In this document: positions 45,377-56,112 of the stretch, piece by piece
Layout of the letters: each line of letters opens with the position of its first letter
Numbering within the stretch: position 1 is the stretch's first letter
From: Trichobilharzia regenti
Taxonomy: Eukaryota > Platyhelminthes > Trematoda > Strigeidida > Schistosomatidae
NCBI GenBank assembly: GCA_944472135.2
Contig: OX235262.1
Span: 63,922,887 to 63,986,886 of the forward strand
Reading direction: 5' to 3'
DNA length: 64,000 nt
Notes under the pieces: model-generated
Told to the model about the DNA's origin: nothing
The model's input: only the letters and a program-made list of their open reading frames with translations
Database searches by the model: none
Position numbers and translations under genes: made by a program

Positions 45377-47328
45377 CTAGGTTGGAAAATCGTTGCAGAG
45401 TTCATTTGCTGACTTCCTTCTATCAGCTATATCCTCAAATCTGAACGGTAACTCGCTCATGTCATTGTATCGTAGAATATAGATGACGAACAAACACACG
45501 ACGTATCTGGTCAACCAAGCGTAGAAACAGAGTAATTTACACCAAAGATAATAGCATTCAAATAGTAACTTGAAACTAGAAATGCCTTTATTCGTGCAAG
45601 TCAATTTAACAATTACTCTCTCGTTTACACTTGGCTTATCCTCACTAAACTGACCATTGATATTCGCCCTTTCAAACGAACTGATACTAGCATAGTGATT
45701 GCACAAGATACTTGAGTTGATGGGCGTCTGTTTCATTGTGGATGACAGCACCAACGACCACTGATTGATATCAGTTGATGAAGTTAGCGGTGGATCAAAA
45801 GCTGTTGTTGCTCGACTTTCAGAGAGTTGTCTACCTGCAAGACCACCACCACTGCTGTCTTTTACTATCAGCTCAGGTTTAACACTAGCATCTGATGATA
45901 GGTGGGCTACATGCTGATCAATCACACTGACGGTCTGACAAGTATGCATGCCTTCTGAAACTGCACCTGCATTTATTTCTACTTCACGTTCAAGTTGTAC
46001 AGAACTTTTGTTCAACTCAGCAGTAGTAGGCATATCTATCATCTCATAATGATCAACCAAAGACAACTGTGAAGTATCATGATCATTATCACGAATATTC
46101 ACTTTACCGTCAACTTCATCATTTTCAAACTCTTTAATAACAGAAGTAGAAAATTTTGATTCCTCCTCGCAAATCCTAAAAGGTTTTATAACTTCACTCT
46201 GACTAGTGATACCTTGTAAACTTGTAGGGTCAGAACTGGACTCTGAAGCAGTAACTCTATTCTGTGACACTCTATTCAACAATGGCTTACCAGTTGCAAC
46301 TACAGACTTCTTGACCTCACCGTTATCGTCACACAATTCGGAGTCAGGCCTGGAGTTTACATTTAGCTTATCACTGAACTTGCTTACTGGTTCACAGTTC
46401 ACCTTTGTATGCACTTCTTGCAAACGTGTAAAACACAACCGTGTTTGTCTTCCACCTTGTAACTTATCTGTTGAGGATGTACTACGAAACCTGTTACACT
46501 CACTTAGTCTATATGCATTACTAGACATCATGGAGCCTTCTCGATATCCACCTCTCTGAGGCCCTTTCGTCATCAATGATTGCATTTTACCCTCAGACTG
46601 CTCTATTCTAGGGGTGAGATTCAATATACTGGCAAACTTGCTCATCGATTGATTGACACTATCTTTTACTAGTTTCAGGATATCATCAAATTTTGACTCG
46701 ATACCCTCATCCTCCATACGGGAGCTTATCTTCACCCACTTCCTTTGCAGTCGAGTAGGTAGGCGTCTTGCTATTACTTCCAGTATAAAACTCGAGTTGA
46801 GGTCATTCATGCAATTCATAGAAATCAAGGTATTCTTATAAGTCATCAGATTATCTAAAAACTCAGTAAGCGCCTTGGAGTCATCTTGAAGTTGACTACC
46901 GTTACCTTTGACAGCTTCGTATACGTTCCTTACAATCATTGAAGGTCTTCCAAACCTTTGACGTAATATGCTCATAGCCTCAGCGTATCCCTCATTAGAG
47001 GGCATGAGCTTACAGCACTATATAGCTCATGAAGCATCTCCAGTGCAATACCTCATCAAATACATCAATTTCAATTCATCATTTAATAAAAAACTACTCA
47101 GCATGATCTCAAACTCCTTTGCAAACTGTAAATAATCAGCCGGGTTTCCATCGAAACCTGTTCTAATTTAGGGAGTTTGATGTTCCTATTATCCCTGAAC
47201 GGCGAAACAGTAACATCAACCATGTCATGCTTAACATCAGACACATCGTTACAATTAACAGACAAGTCACAATGACTTACTTTCCTGTTTGCATCCAAGA
47301 CACTCTGTCCCTTCTTTGACCCAGGCAT
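45377..47328 (-). pseudogene. gag-like protein of copy C (DUF1759-type), nearly intact
   Basis: From 47005 a 542-codon ORF is open to 45377. Upstream, in frame apart from two stops, lies GNPADYLQFAKEFEIM and LMYLMRYCTGDAS, the N-terminal DUF1759 part. An MPGSKKGQ segment (47328) joins through one frameshift near 47160. The ORF contains ILRQRFGRPSMIVRNVYEAV and DSKALTEFLDNLM. The knuckle CFTRLQEVHTKVNC has C-x2-R-x4-H-x4-C spacing, so the second Cys is replaced. A long acidic Ser-rich region follows, then a hydrophobic segment (CFYAWLTRYVVCLFVIYI) near the end. No protease or RT follows. Likely role: capsid-type protein of an element that needs enzymes from elsewhere. Confidence 0.75.
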
Positions 47329-47473
47329 TGTTGAACTTGACCCAATTCCAAAAACGTTCCAGATATTGCTTGTTCAAAGAGGACTTAACCGGCACCAGGA
47401 AAGATGAACGGTGACTATCCAAACTTTCACCAACTGTCTGAATCCGCCAGAATCTGTTTCTCCCGTCAGAAAC

Positions 47474-47836
47474 TGTCAGCCACGTCTCGTAAACCGTCAA
47501 TGCCCAGCTCTTGCTACCCTCGGGCTCACGCTGTTCATTGAAGTTTCTCAGAAACGCTTAGCAATAACGGCCGAAAAAACCAAAACACCAATTGGCGACT
47601 CGAGGATTCTTTATTGTAACACCAACATATAAACAATGTTACAACTAAGATCTGTGAACAAATATTAAAATAATAAATCACAATATTACTTCTGACGGTT
47701 TTCTACTGACTTCTTTCTGAACAGAGACTGATGAGACGATGACTGTCGTATTGATGCCTCCACGAAAATTGGGGAAGTTGGTTTTAAGCAAACAACCATG
47801 AATTGATTGTTTAATCTTCAACTACATTGTCTGACA
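47474..47836 (-). repeat. 5' LTR of copy C
   Basis: It starts TGTCAGACAATGTAGTTGAAG and ends ACGTGGCTGACA (minus strand). It shares the ATTCATGG…TTGCTT core with the other LTRs. Confidence 0.75.
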
Positions 47837-48854
47837 GCAAGTTAGTTTATAAGATGCCCCATAAAACTGTGCACATCCCACATGGTCGCATCTCAACAAT
47901 AGGCTGGGCGAATAGTATATATTTAGAGGTAGAAGCATGATCTGTCAAGGCGTTCATTATTATCTTTTTCAAGATAAAGATCTAAGCCCTCATAAAAATC
48001 AGAAATATCTCGAGCCTTTAATTTGTATATTGCTGTTCCTGCAGAATGGGGCGATTCACCTTAGTGACCACCACCATATCTACTGATCAGCTAACGCCAC
48101 CCTCCCTCCTTTTTTGATGTTAAGCTCTGAGACTATGATTATTATGGCTACCGCAAATATATTGCTTGGTACCAGACATGTTCGTACCTCATATTCCATC
48201 TCCCTAGCTTTCTTAATGAGTGCTTCCAATAGGTCTCCGCGTACATCTTTATGAACATTATATATGTATGCATGCGTCCTAATGAACAGATTACTTTACA
48301 AGAAGTTAGAACCTTAAAGAATAAAAAGAATAGGTTTTGTGAATAGTGAAGCAAGATTCAGCAGAACAATATAGTTAGGGATCAATGTAGGTAGTATGAA
48401 CTGAAGGTAAGGTCGGTTGGCAGGACTTAGTGTACTAAATTATCATGACAGCATTATATATAGTAAACATTTGACATTGCAAAGTAACCTGTCTACATAT
48501 ATTATAAAAAGATATTAACAGAACCAACAAAATTTCAGCATTTGGTTAACAATACTACAGAAGGGTAGTTAGTACTACAGGTAGTCGTAAAGTAAATCAA
48601 TCTATGTATAATAAGAGCATAGTCAGTGTCATAATTCGTATTATCAAAGAATACATTAGGCTCAATAACTGAGTGTTATAAGGGAAACAAGCATGGTAAA
48701 GCAAGAGAACACTTGCCGCATAGCTATTTTAATCATTTTAAGTATTTTAATGACAATCGAATTTCAAGTATTGAACCTACATAATTACTAAGTGTTATTA
48801 TATTGGTATTGGGACTAGTGTACTTTCCGTAGTTAAATATTGAAAAGCCATTGT
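47837..48854. other. Between copy C and CR1-like fragment, not recognised
   Basis: About 1 kb of AT-rich sequence. It may contain the 3' UTR of the CR1-like fragment to its right. No motif is seen. Confidence 0.35.
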
Positions 48855-50165
48855 CTCTCCACTCTACCAGCAGTTGAGATCTTTGAGGCGGGCTAGGGTG
48901 GACATGTTTATATGTTTTTCTAGGCTCCTTTTGAAACTGTCAGGCCTTTCACAGGATCTTATCTCAGAGGGTAGTTGGTTCCAAAGTTTGCAATATTTAA
49001 TGGTGAAGAAGTTAGCTCTAGTGGTGAGTTTATGGGTGTTAACCTTGAGAAGGTAGTTGTGGTTGCGTAGTCCATACGATTTAGGATTAGCCCAGGTTAT
49101 GGACGAGTTACTGTTACAGTGCTTTCTTATAACTTTGAATAAGAGAAATAAATTGCACTTCACTCTCCTTAACCATAAGGGCTCTAAGTCCAGTCGAATA
49201 CATCTGTCAAGGTATTCTATTTGCTGACCATAGCCTAATATGCGTTTCGTAAGGAATCTTTGGACACTTTCAACTTTTTTCTGTCTGCTGATTTAAAGCT
49301 ACTGTATAAGTGGGCACAGTATTCAAGTTTGGGGCGAATGCATATCTTATATATGGCTAATCTGGCTTCTGGAGTGTAAAAGTTGCGTAGCACAAAGCCG
49401 GTTAGACGTTTACAATCAGATACCACCTTATTTGCATGTTCAGTAAAGGTAAGATCTGAGTATGTTATCCCGAGATCTGTGACTGTGTTTGTGTTTGAGA
49501 CAAGGTCACCGTACATGTATAGACACATGCTAGGTTTCCAACGTCCGAAGTATGTTATCCCAGATTTAGCTGGATTGAACGTTAACTGCCACTTTTCACT
49601 CCAATTACATAGACTATTTAGGTCTTCTTGGATTTTACTAACAATATTCATATCATTATAGTCAAAATCATAGACAACTTTGAGGTCATCTGCAAAGAGG
49701 TATGGCTTGCCATACTTGATCATAGAGACAATATCATTTATGAATACAATGAATAGGGTAGGGCCAAGAACACTACCTTGTATCACGCCGCTGGTTATCG
49801 GTTTGGATGTTGATAAGTGATGGTTGACTTTAACTAACTGTTCTCTTCCTGTAAGAAAGGAAGTTATCCACTCAAGAAGCCTTCCACTTATTCCATAAGA
49901 TAGGAGTTTCAGTATGAGTCTTTTATGTGGGACTTTATCAAAAGCTTTCCTAACATCTAGAAATAATGTTGCTGCCGAACGACCTTTGTCTACACATTCA
50001 GTAATGTGATCGAAATAATCTAACTGGCACGTAATGCACGATCTTCTATTTAGGAAACCGTATTGGAAAGGGGATATTAAGTCATTCGAGAGCAAATACT
50101 GAACAATTTGCTTCTTTACAATCTTTTCCATCACACGTGAAACTACGGAAGTAATGTTGATGGGG
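48855..50165 (-). mobile_element. 5'-truncated CR1/Jockey-like element inserted in copy B gag
   Basis: The minus strand from 50165 begins abruptly with PINITSVVSRVMEKIVKKQI and continues with FQYGFLNRRSC, TLFLDVRKAFDKVPHKRL, SGVIQGSVLGPTLF and FADDLKVVYD. A 299-codon ORF (50134-49235) ends at a frameshift near 49240. The rest (LEPLWLRRVKCNLFLLFK, then YCKLWNQLPSEIRS) runs to a stop at 48864. RT catalytic residues are intact. It is related to but clearly different from the element at 27829-30640. Confidence 0.85.
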
Positions 50166-50168
50166 CGG

Positions 50169-50700
50169 TGGGATGCAACATACAGGCAAAATTGCTCATA
50201 GGTTGATTGACACTATCTTTTACTAGTTTCAGAATACCATCGAACTTTGGCTGAATACCTTCATCCTCTATACGAGAGCTTATCTTCACCCAATTCCTTT
50301 GCAGTCGAGTAGGTGGACGTCTCGCTATTACCTCTAGGACGGAACCTGAGTTCAGATCGCTCATGCAATTCATCGAAATCAACGTATTCTTGCACTTCAT
50401 TAGGTTATCCAAAAACTCAGTGAGTGCCTTGGAGTCATCTTTTAATTGACTACCATTACCCTTAACAGTCTCGAATACATTCCTTACAATCATCGAAGGT
50501 CTTCCGAATCTCTGACGCAGAATACCTATCGCCTCAGTATTTCTTTCGTTCTGGGCCATAACCTTACAGCACCGTATAGCTCTCGCATCAACACCAGCGC
50601 AGTACCTCAACAAATACATTAAATTCGTTTCGTCATCTACTGCAAAACCACTCACCATGACCTCAGACCCCTTGATAAACTGTGGGCAGTCGGCCGGTTT
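50169..50700 (-). pseudogene. gag-like gene of copy B, N-terminal part
   Basis: The ORF from 50658 is identical in protein to copy A (33244-33733) over 163 codons, then is cut after the MLHP residues by the CR1-like sequence. Contains the LMYLLRYCAGVDARAIRCCK and FGRPSMIVRNVFETV blocks. Confidence 0.8.
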
Positions 50701-50984
50701 TCCATCGAAACGCCAGGACTAAAATTTAGAAATTTTAAAATTTCTGTTATCCCTAGAACTCGGAACATGGTCATCAATCTTATCATGCTTAAAATCACAC
50801 ATATCATTGCATATTATGGGCAACTCAGCATTACTTACTTTCCTGTCTGCTTCCAAAGCGCTTTATCCTCTCTTTGACCCATGCATCATTGAACTTGACC
50901 GAAATTCCAGAAAAGTTCCTGATAAAGCTTGTTCAAGGAAGACTTAACCAGCACCAGGAAAGATAAACTAAATGTATTCAGAAC

Positions 50985-51350
50985 TGTCATAAACACTCAG
51001 TCATTCTCTGTAAGCTCTTGCTACGCTGGGCCTGACGCTTTCCGTCGAATATTTTCCGAAACGTTTGGTATTTACCGACGCATAAATCAAAACACTGTTT
51101 TGCGACTGGAGAATTTTTTATTCTAACGCCAACCTATAACCAGCAATACTGGTATTATTGAGTACATTCTTAGAACAAATATTACAGCAATAAATCACGA
51201 TGTTACTTCCGACAGCTTTTTAACCTCCCTTCTGAACAGCGACCGATGAGAAGATGACTAGTGTGTTAATGACTCTCGCGAAAAATATAGGGAAGTTGGG
51301 CTTGAGCAAACAACCATGAAGTGATCGTTCAATCTGCAGCTACATTGACA
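50985..51350 (-). repeat. 5' LTR of copy B
   Basis: It begins TGTCAATGTAGCTGCAG at 51350 and ends GTTTATGACA at 50985 (minus strand), 366 bp. It differs markedly from the 3' LTR of the same copy (38384-38161), which is notable for one element. Confidence 0.75.
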
Positions 51351-51571
51351 CATACCGTGATCATTTTGACGTTCGTGCAAAGTCTGAATCATTTGTCGCT
51401 GTTGTAACTAGATGAGTGTCTGCAAAACTCCAAGGACTTGTGAATAATGTTGAAAGCTTGTTAACAGGTTTACCATGGAGTTGTACATTTAAAAAAGTTA
51501 ATTTCTTACAGCCAGATTTTACTAGTTTGGATGTAGTGATGTTGGCAACTTCTGGAATTCCTGTTGGAACT

Positions 51572-51917
51572 TGCCAATGTCCAGGACTTACTACACTGCA
51601 CCTCACGCTGTCCCCGGAAGACTTTCAGAAACAATGTGTAATAACCAACGCGAAAAACCAGAACTCAGATTGGCGACTGGAGAATCCTTTATTCTTACGC
51701 CAATATGTAACCAACAATAAGGTTATTATGCACAAGGCCTAAGAATAAATGTTATAACAATAAATCACAATAATACTTCTAGTAGTTTTTCTCCGTCTTC
51801 CAACGGACAGCGAACGATGAGACGATGACTGTCGTATTGATGGCTCCCGCGAAAAATATGGAGTTGGTTTGAGCAAACAACCATGAATTGATCGTTCAAT
51901 CTTCAACAACATTAACA
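51572..51917 (-). repeat. Solo LTR, minus orientation
   Basis: 346 bp starting TGTTAATGTTGTTGAAG and ending GGACATTGGCA. No internal region of the element follows. Nearly identical to the inverted LTR at 52737-53082. Confidence 0.75.
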
Positions 51918-52736
51918 GATTGCTTTCCAGATTCTTTTAAATTCTTAATTCTTATTCATTACATTGTCTCATTCACCTGCAACTGAACATGATTTCGAAA
52001 ACTTTTTTGCGGACGTTTATCCTTTAGCAAAAGTCAAAATCAGATTCCCCAAACTTGGTGAACACGTCCACGAAATATGTTTTGCTCATTCAGAGTGTTA
52101 CTCCAACACTGGCGGGCGATTATATGGTACATCCGCTATTAGAAGTGGCGCATCAAGCCTTACCTTGATGGCATTTGCGCGGTTCTCTCGATTCGAGTTG
52201 GGGCTAGTCATCCGGGTAAACGCAGCTGACTTGGTTTTGGAGCTTATTTTACTCTTGTTGGGTGAATTTTTATGAAAATTGTTGTTCGATATTGTACTTG
52301 AGCATTTACGTATTGCTTGTGTGGCAGGACGCTTAAATATATGGTTCATACAATGATTATTTGGCATACTGAGTAAGATTCGCGTACATTTCGACGACTG
52401 TCTTTTGATGAATTTCTTTGCAGCTTGGCGGAAACCTGTAGTCGATCGTAAATTTCCCTATCAGCTATTGTGCAGTACGTATTTCTGTTGCAGGAACCGA
52501 AGAATATGGTTGATATCGAATTCGTGCATGCTTCCGGATATTTGTGTGGCGTTTTGATCTCAAAAAGTAAATGGAATGCATAGATACAAGCGAAGATTAG
52601 TGATCACAACTGGGCAGAAACTCCAATATGTTTTACGATCACTCACAACATTCACAGCTTTCTGCCAACATTTTTGAATGAGTTAAACGCACACTAAAAC
52701 ATTCTAGTACTTTGTAGGATTTCAATACCATCCTCG
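51918..52736. other. Spacer between inverted solo LTRs
   Basis: 819 bp. Two overlapping antisense ORFs exist (51964-52275 plus, 103 codons; 52367-52098 minus, 89 codons, rich in Asn and Ser). Neither has a recognised motif; I do not call a gene. Confidence 0.4.
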
Positions 52737-53082
52737 TGTCAATGTAGTTGAAGATTGAACGATCAATTCATGGTTGTTTGCTCAAACCAACTCCATATTT
52801 TTCGCGGGAGCCATCAATACGACAGTCATCGTCTCATCGTTCGCTGTCCGTTGGAAGACGGAGAAAAACTACTAGAAGTATTATTGTGATTTATTGTTAT
52901 AACATTTATTCTTAGGCCTTGTGCATAATAACCTTATTGTTGGTTACATATTGGCGTAAGAATAAAGGATTCTCCAGTCGCCAATCTGAGTTCTGGTTTT
53001 TCGCGTTGGTTATTACACATTGTTTCTGAAAGTCTTCCGGGGACAGCGTGAGGTGCAGTGTAGTAAGACCTGGACTTTGACA
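52737..53082 (+). repeat. Solo LTR, plus orientation
   Basis: 346 bp starting TGTCAATGTAGTTGAAG and ending CTGGACTTTGACA. Same subfamily as 51572-51917 but inverted. Confidence 0.75.
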
Positions 53083-54578
53083 CAATCGGAATGCAGGATT
53101 TACAATTAGTTATCATGGACAGAAGGTGTAGTATGAATGCGTCAAATCTCTTCTACCAAAACTGACATACATTTACCCGAAGCGGGAGACGACGCTAGGT
53201 AACCTGAAATTGTATACAGAGCACATGCATTAAAACGAGACCCATTAGGCTCTGCTTGCCTGGAATACAGTGATACATGTAATCGCGAACACAGTGAAAA
53301 TCGGTTTACGGAGGAGGGCGGGCTAACGGTGCTACTAAAACAGGGGGCTCGATTGAGACCGAACGCCTGCGAAATTCCAGCTAAGCGAGAGGCCAACGAA
53401 AGTTGTTTGCAAGTAATACCTTGGTCTCTTTGTCATGAGGTTACACGAGGTTGAATGCAGGTGCAATCAGGACAGCTGACCTCTTGAGCCAAAGCACGAA
53501 CGGGGCAGACATGAGAGATGTCGCAAATTATGTGCCGAAATGTTTGCAGTATTAGATGAAGGGAGGGATAGGTGATAACGACCGTCCCCTCAATCGATTC
53601 CACTTACAGTAGTAGGCGAACTGTGGCCTTTTCCATAGAAGTCAAGAGGCAAACAGTGCCTTAGTTATCGCTCACTATGTGCACTTCAGTTTTCTTTAGC
53701 CAAAAACTGGACAGCGCATTATAAGAAGAAGTTCCTAAAGAGCTTCTTACCTCGCATATCAGGGCTTGAAGGTGAGTAGTGATCATCAAATAACGCTAAG
53801 TAAACACGAATAGCTAGGTAAGAGAAATATGAGGTGAAACTTTGTATAATGTCGATTAAAACTTCCGAATGAAGGATATTCAATTTGTAATTTTTCTCGA
53901 AATGCATTTTTCAGCAACATGGCGCTTCTGTACTGGATCCTCAGAAGCAACCCATCAGCCAGTAGCAGCAGGTCAGTTCAAGCAGTCAGTAAGTTATATA
54001 ATTAATACACATGTCTATGTATATTAATTATATACTATACTAACTATTATTAACCATACATTTACTAAAGAGTGACATGTCACACAGCTGCGAATTCCCT
54101 GAGCAATGCTCCTAATTAGTCACCTCTAATATAATAAAAACCTCGTCGCAAAACGCCAGTGATTGCATTTCATACTCTGAGGAATGAATTAAACCAACAG
54201 AGGAAGGTTAAACTGAATAGGAATTTCTAAGCCCAATATTTGGCGGATGTTGTAGCAGACACTTACAGAAAAGTGGAGGGTGGGTGTTGGATAAAAAAAA
54301 TTTATGCCGAATTTCCTAACGGGATTACTTACCACAAACTTTCTAGCAACGTCAACATACAATTGCTCAGTGTGTTTTATAAAGCTTCAACTTGCGAGTT
54401 ATTATTAAGACCTTCATGCACCTGAAGCCTCTCATCAAAGTCAGGAAAGAAGTCTGAATTATCTGATATTATTTATACTAACTTGCCACCAACGTATTGA
54501 TAATCGGATTACTCACTAGGACATCAAAAGAGCGAGGTTTGAAGTTGGCCGAATGAGCGGCCCTTCAAGTCCCGCAGT
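53083..54578. other. Intergenic sequence 5' of the TM7SF3-like gene
   Basis: The block 53140-53560 is GC-richer and may be an unrecognised repeat; the 84-codon minus ORF there has no motif. 53990-54070 is AT-rich. The promoter of the TM7SF3-like gene should lie here but no element can be assigned. Confidence 0.4.
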
Positions 54579-54942
54579 ATGTTTTTCCCGTTTTTTCTGT
54601 ACTTAATATTACTTTTTGGAGATATTAAGCGATGTTCTTCGCACTCAGTAGTTACCGTTCAGCATGGGATATTTACAAATATCACCATCAATGGGTTGGT
54701 CTATGTTGAAGTCCAAAATATTCCTCTTGGGAGCAGATTTGTTGTGTATCAGCTTCACAGCCCATTCAACCCACTTTTAGTGTCACTGTCTCCATCATTC
54801 ACGTATGATTCGTTACAGTTTTCAGCCCACAGTGGTCTAGCCGGCTTTGTGGAGAACAAAACTACTTCGACTTTCTATGTTTATTCTTCGTATACTCTCC
54901 CAGTCAAAGCATGGGTTAAAGCTGTTGCATACGGACCAGAGT
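54579..54942 (+). CDS. TM7SF3: TM7SF3-like exon 1: signal peptide and N-terminal ectodomain
   Basis: It starts at the ATG of the hydrophobic leader and ends GAG T before donor GTATGT. Two N-x-T sequons (NIT, NKT) are seen, fitting an extracellular or lumenal domain. Confidence 0.85.
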
Positions 54943-56080
54943 GTATGTCTAAGTTACTTCTATAAATCTATTGTTGTAGTTCCCGTACCAGGGGGTTGTG
55001 GAGGTGACACTCAGAGTGGGATCATAAATACAGCTGTTACTACTGACATAATAACTAAAAATATAAATTTTTCAGGATTGACTTCAAATCGTGTTGACTT
55101 ACTGAGCTACTGGACATCTTCCCTCCGATTTTTTGCAGCTTCTGTGCCCAAAGAATCTGGGGGTTTTGCATGTCCTAATCTAAACGTTTCGGATGAACAT
55201 CCTGGCGACCTTATTTATCACGTATTCAGTACACCTTTAATAACTGCTGGAGGCGCGTATGGGGCGTTTATAGATCCTAATCCAGATGAAGTTGCTGTGG
55301 TCATAAATGGAATGACGGATTTCGGACACACGTCATTCGGGGGCACTTACATACGGTCCTTCCGTCTCAGGTGAGATTATTATATCTAGCTAAATTTCTT
55401 AGTTCTGTTGGGTGCACACCGACTAGTTTTTTTTATATTTTTTTTTATTTACAGCTTGATTCCACGCTGTATTTTTGGTACAAGTATGGAATTTTCAGCA
55501 TGGATATCGGTAGCCCAAATTTTGCAGACCGACCATAGATATCAGGTGTGCGCCGGCGTGGGCTCGAACCCCGGACCATGGCATGGTCGGCGAGAGTCCT
55601 AACCACTGTGCCACCACACGCTTCCACTTTTAAAATTTTTGAACAGTCAATTATGTATAAATTCTATGTATCAGCTCTTAAAGTATTTTGTCCGTTTTAT
55701 TATATTGTTCAATGAATTATTTCCAAGAAATGCAGTTAATGAATTAGTTTTCAAAAAATCCTAGTGCTATTCTTTTACTGATGAAAACAATGTACGAGAA
55801 GTGTTAGTTTGGTGTGGGTAACTGTGGCTGTTGTGAAACGCAACACCGAAGCCGGTATATGAAGGATTACGATAATAAAAACAGGGGAGTAAACCTACAA
55901 AAACAAGTCAGGAAGTTGTATGAATACATTTATGTACTACTATAAAAGATTTTGTATTTCTCAATGAGTTCAACACAAAACGACATTGTTCTCATTCATT
56001 GGGAAATACAAAATCTTTTTTAATGGTGAATATCATATACCCAATGCCTAAATTTTTTTAATTGTTAAAAGTGAGATAGG

Positions 56081-56112
<32 letters not shown>

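Larger units (their letters stand above)
43938..47836 (-). mobile_element. BEL/Pao-like element without pol, copy C (LTR to LTR)
   Basis: A 3.9-kb minus-strand element: 5' LTR 47836-47474, gag-like gene 47328-45377, three 192-bp tandem units (about 45376-44935), 3' region to 44259, and 3' LTR 44258-43938. It is distinctly diverged from copies A and B (about 85-90% in compared stretches by eye). It lies within copy B, in or next to the gap in B's gag-like gene. The 5 bp outside the two LTRs do not match well, so no TSD is claimed. Confidence 0.75.
38161..51350 (-). mobile_element. BEL/Pao-like element without pol, copy B, split by three insertions
   Basis: Parts read on the minus strand: 5' LTR 51350-50985, leader and gag start 50984-50169, gag C-terminal region 43937-43324, tandem units and 3' region 39457-38385, truncated 3' LTR 38384-38161. 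Interrupting sequences are the CR1-like fragment (50165-48855), copy C (47836-43938) and the RTE-B element (43316-39465). A segment equal to 33734-34501 of copy A is missing. The remaining parts are nearly identical to copy A. Confidence 0.7.

Noticed and set aside
51964..52367. Protein gene between the inverted solo LTRs
   Set aside because: Plus and minus ORFs overlap, both are short, neither has homology, and no splice pattern supports them.
53142..53396. 84-codon minus ORF at 53142-53396
   Set aside because: The region is GC-richer but has no motif or good start context; likely repeat or chance.
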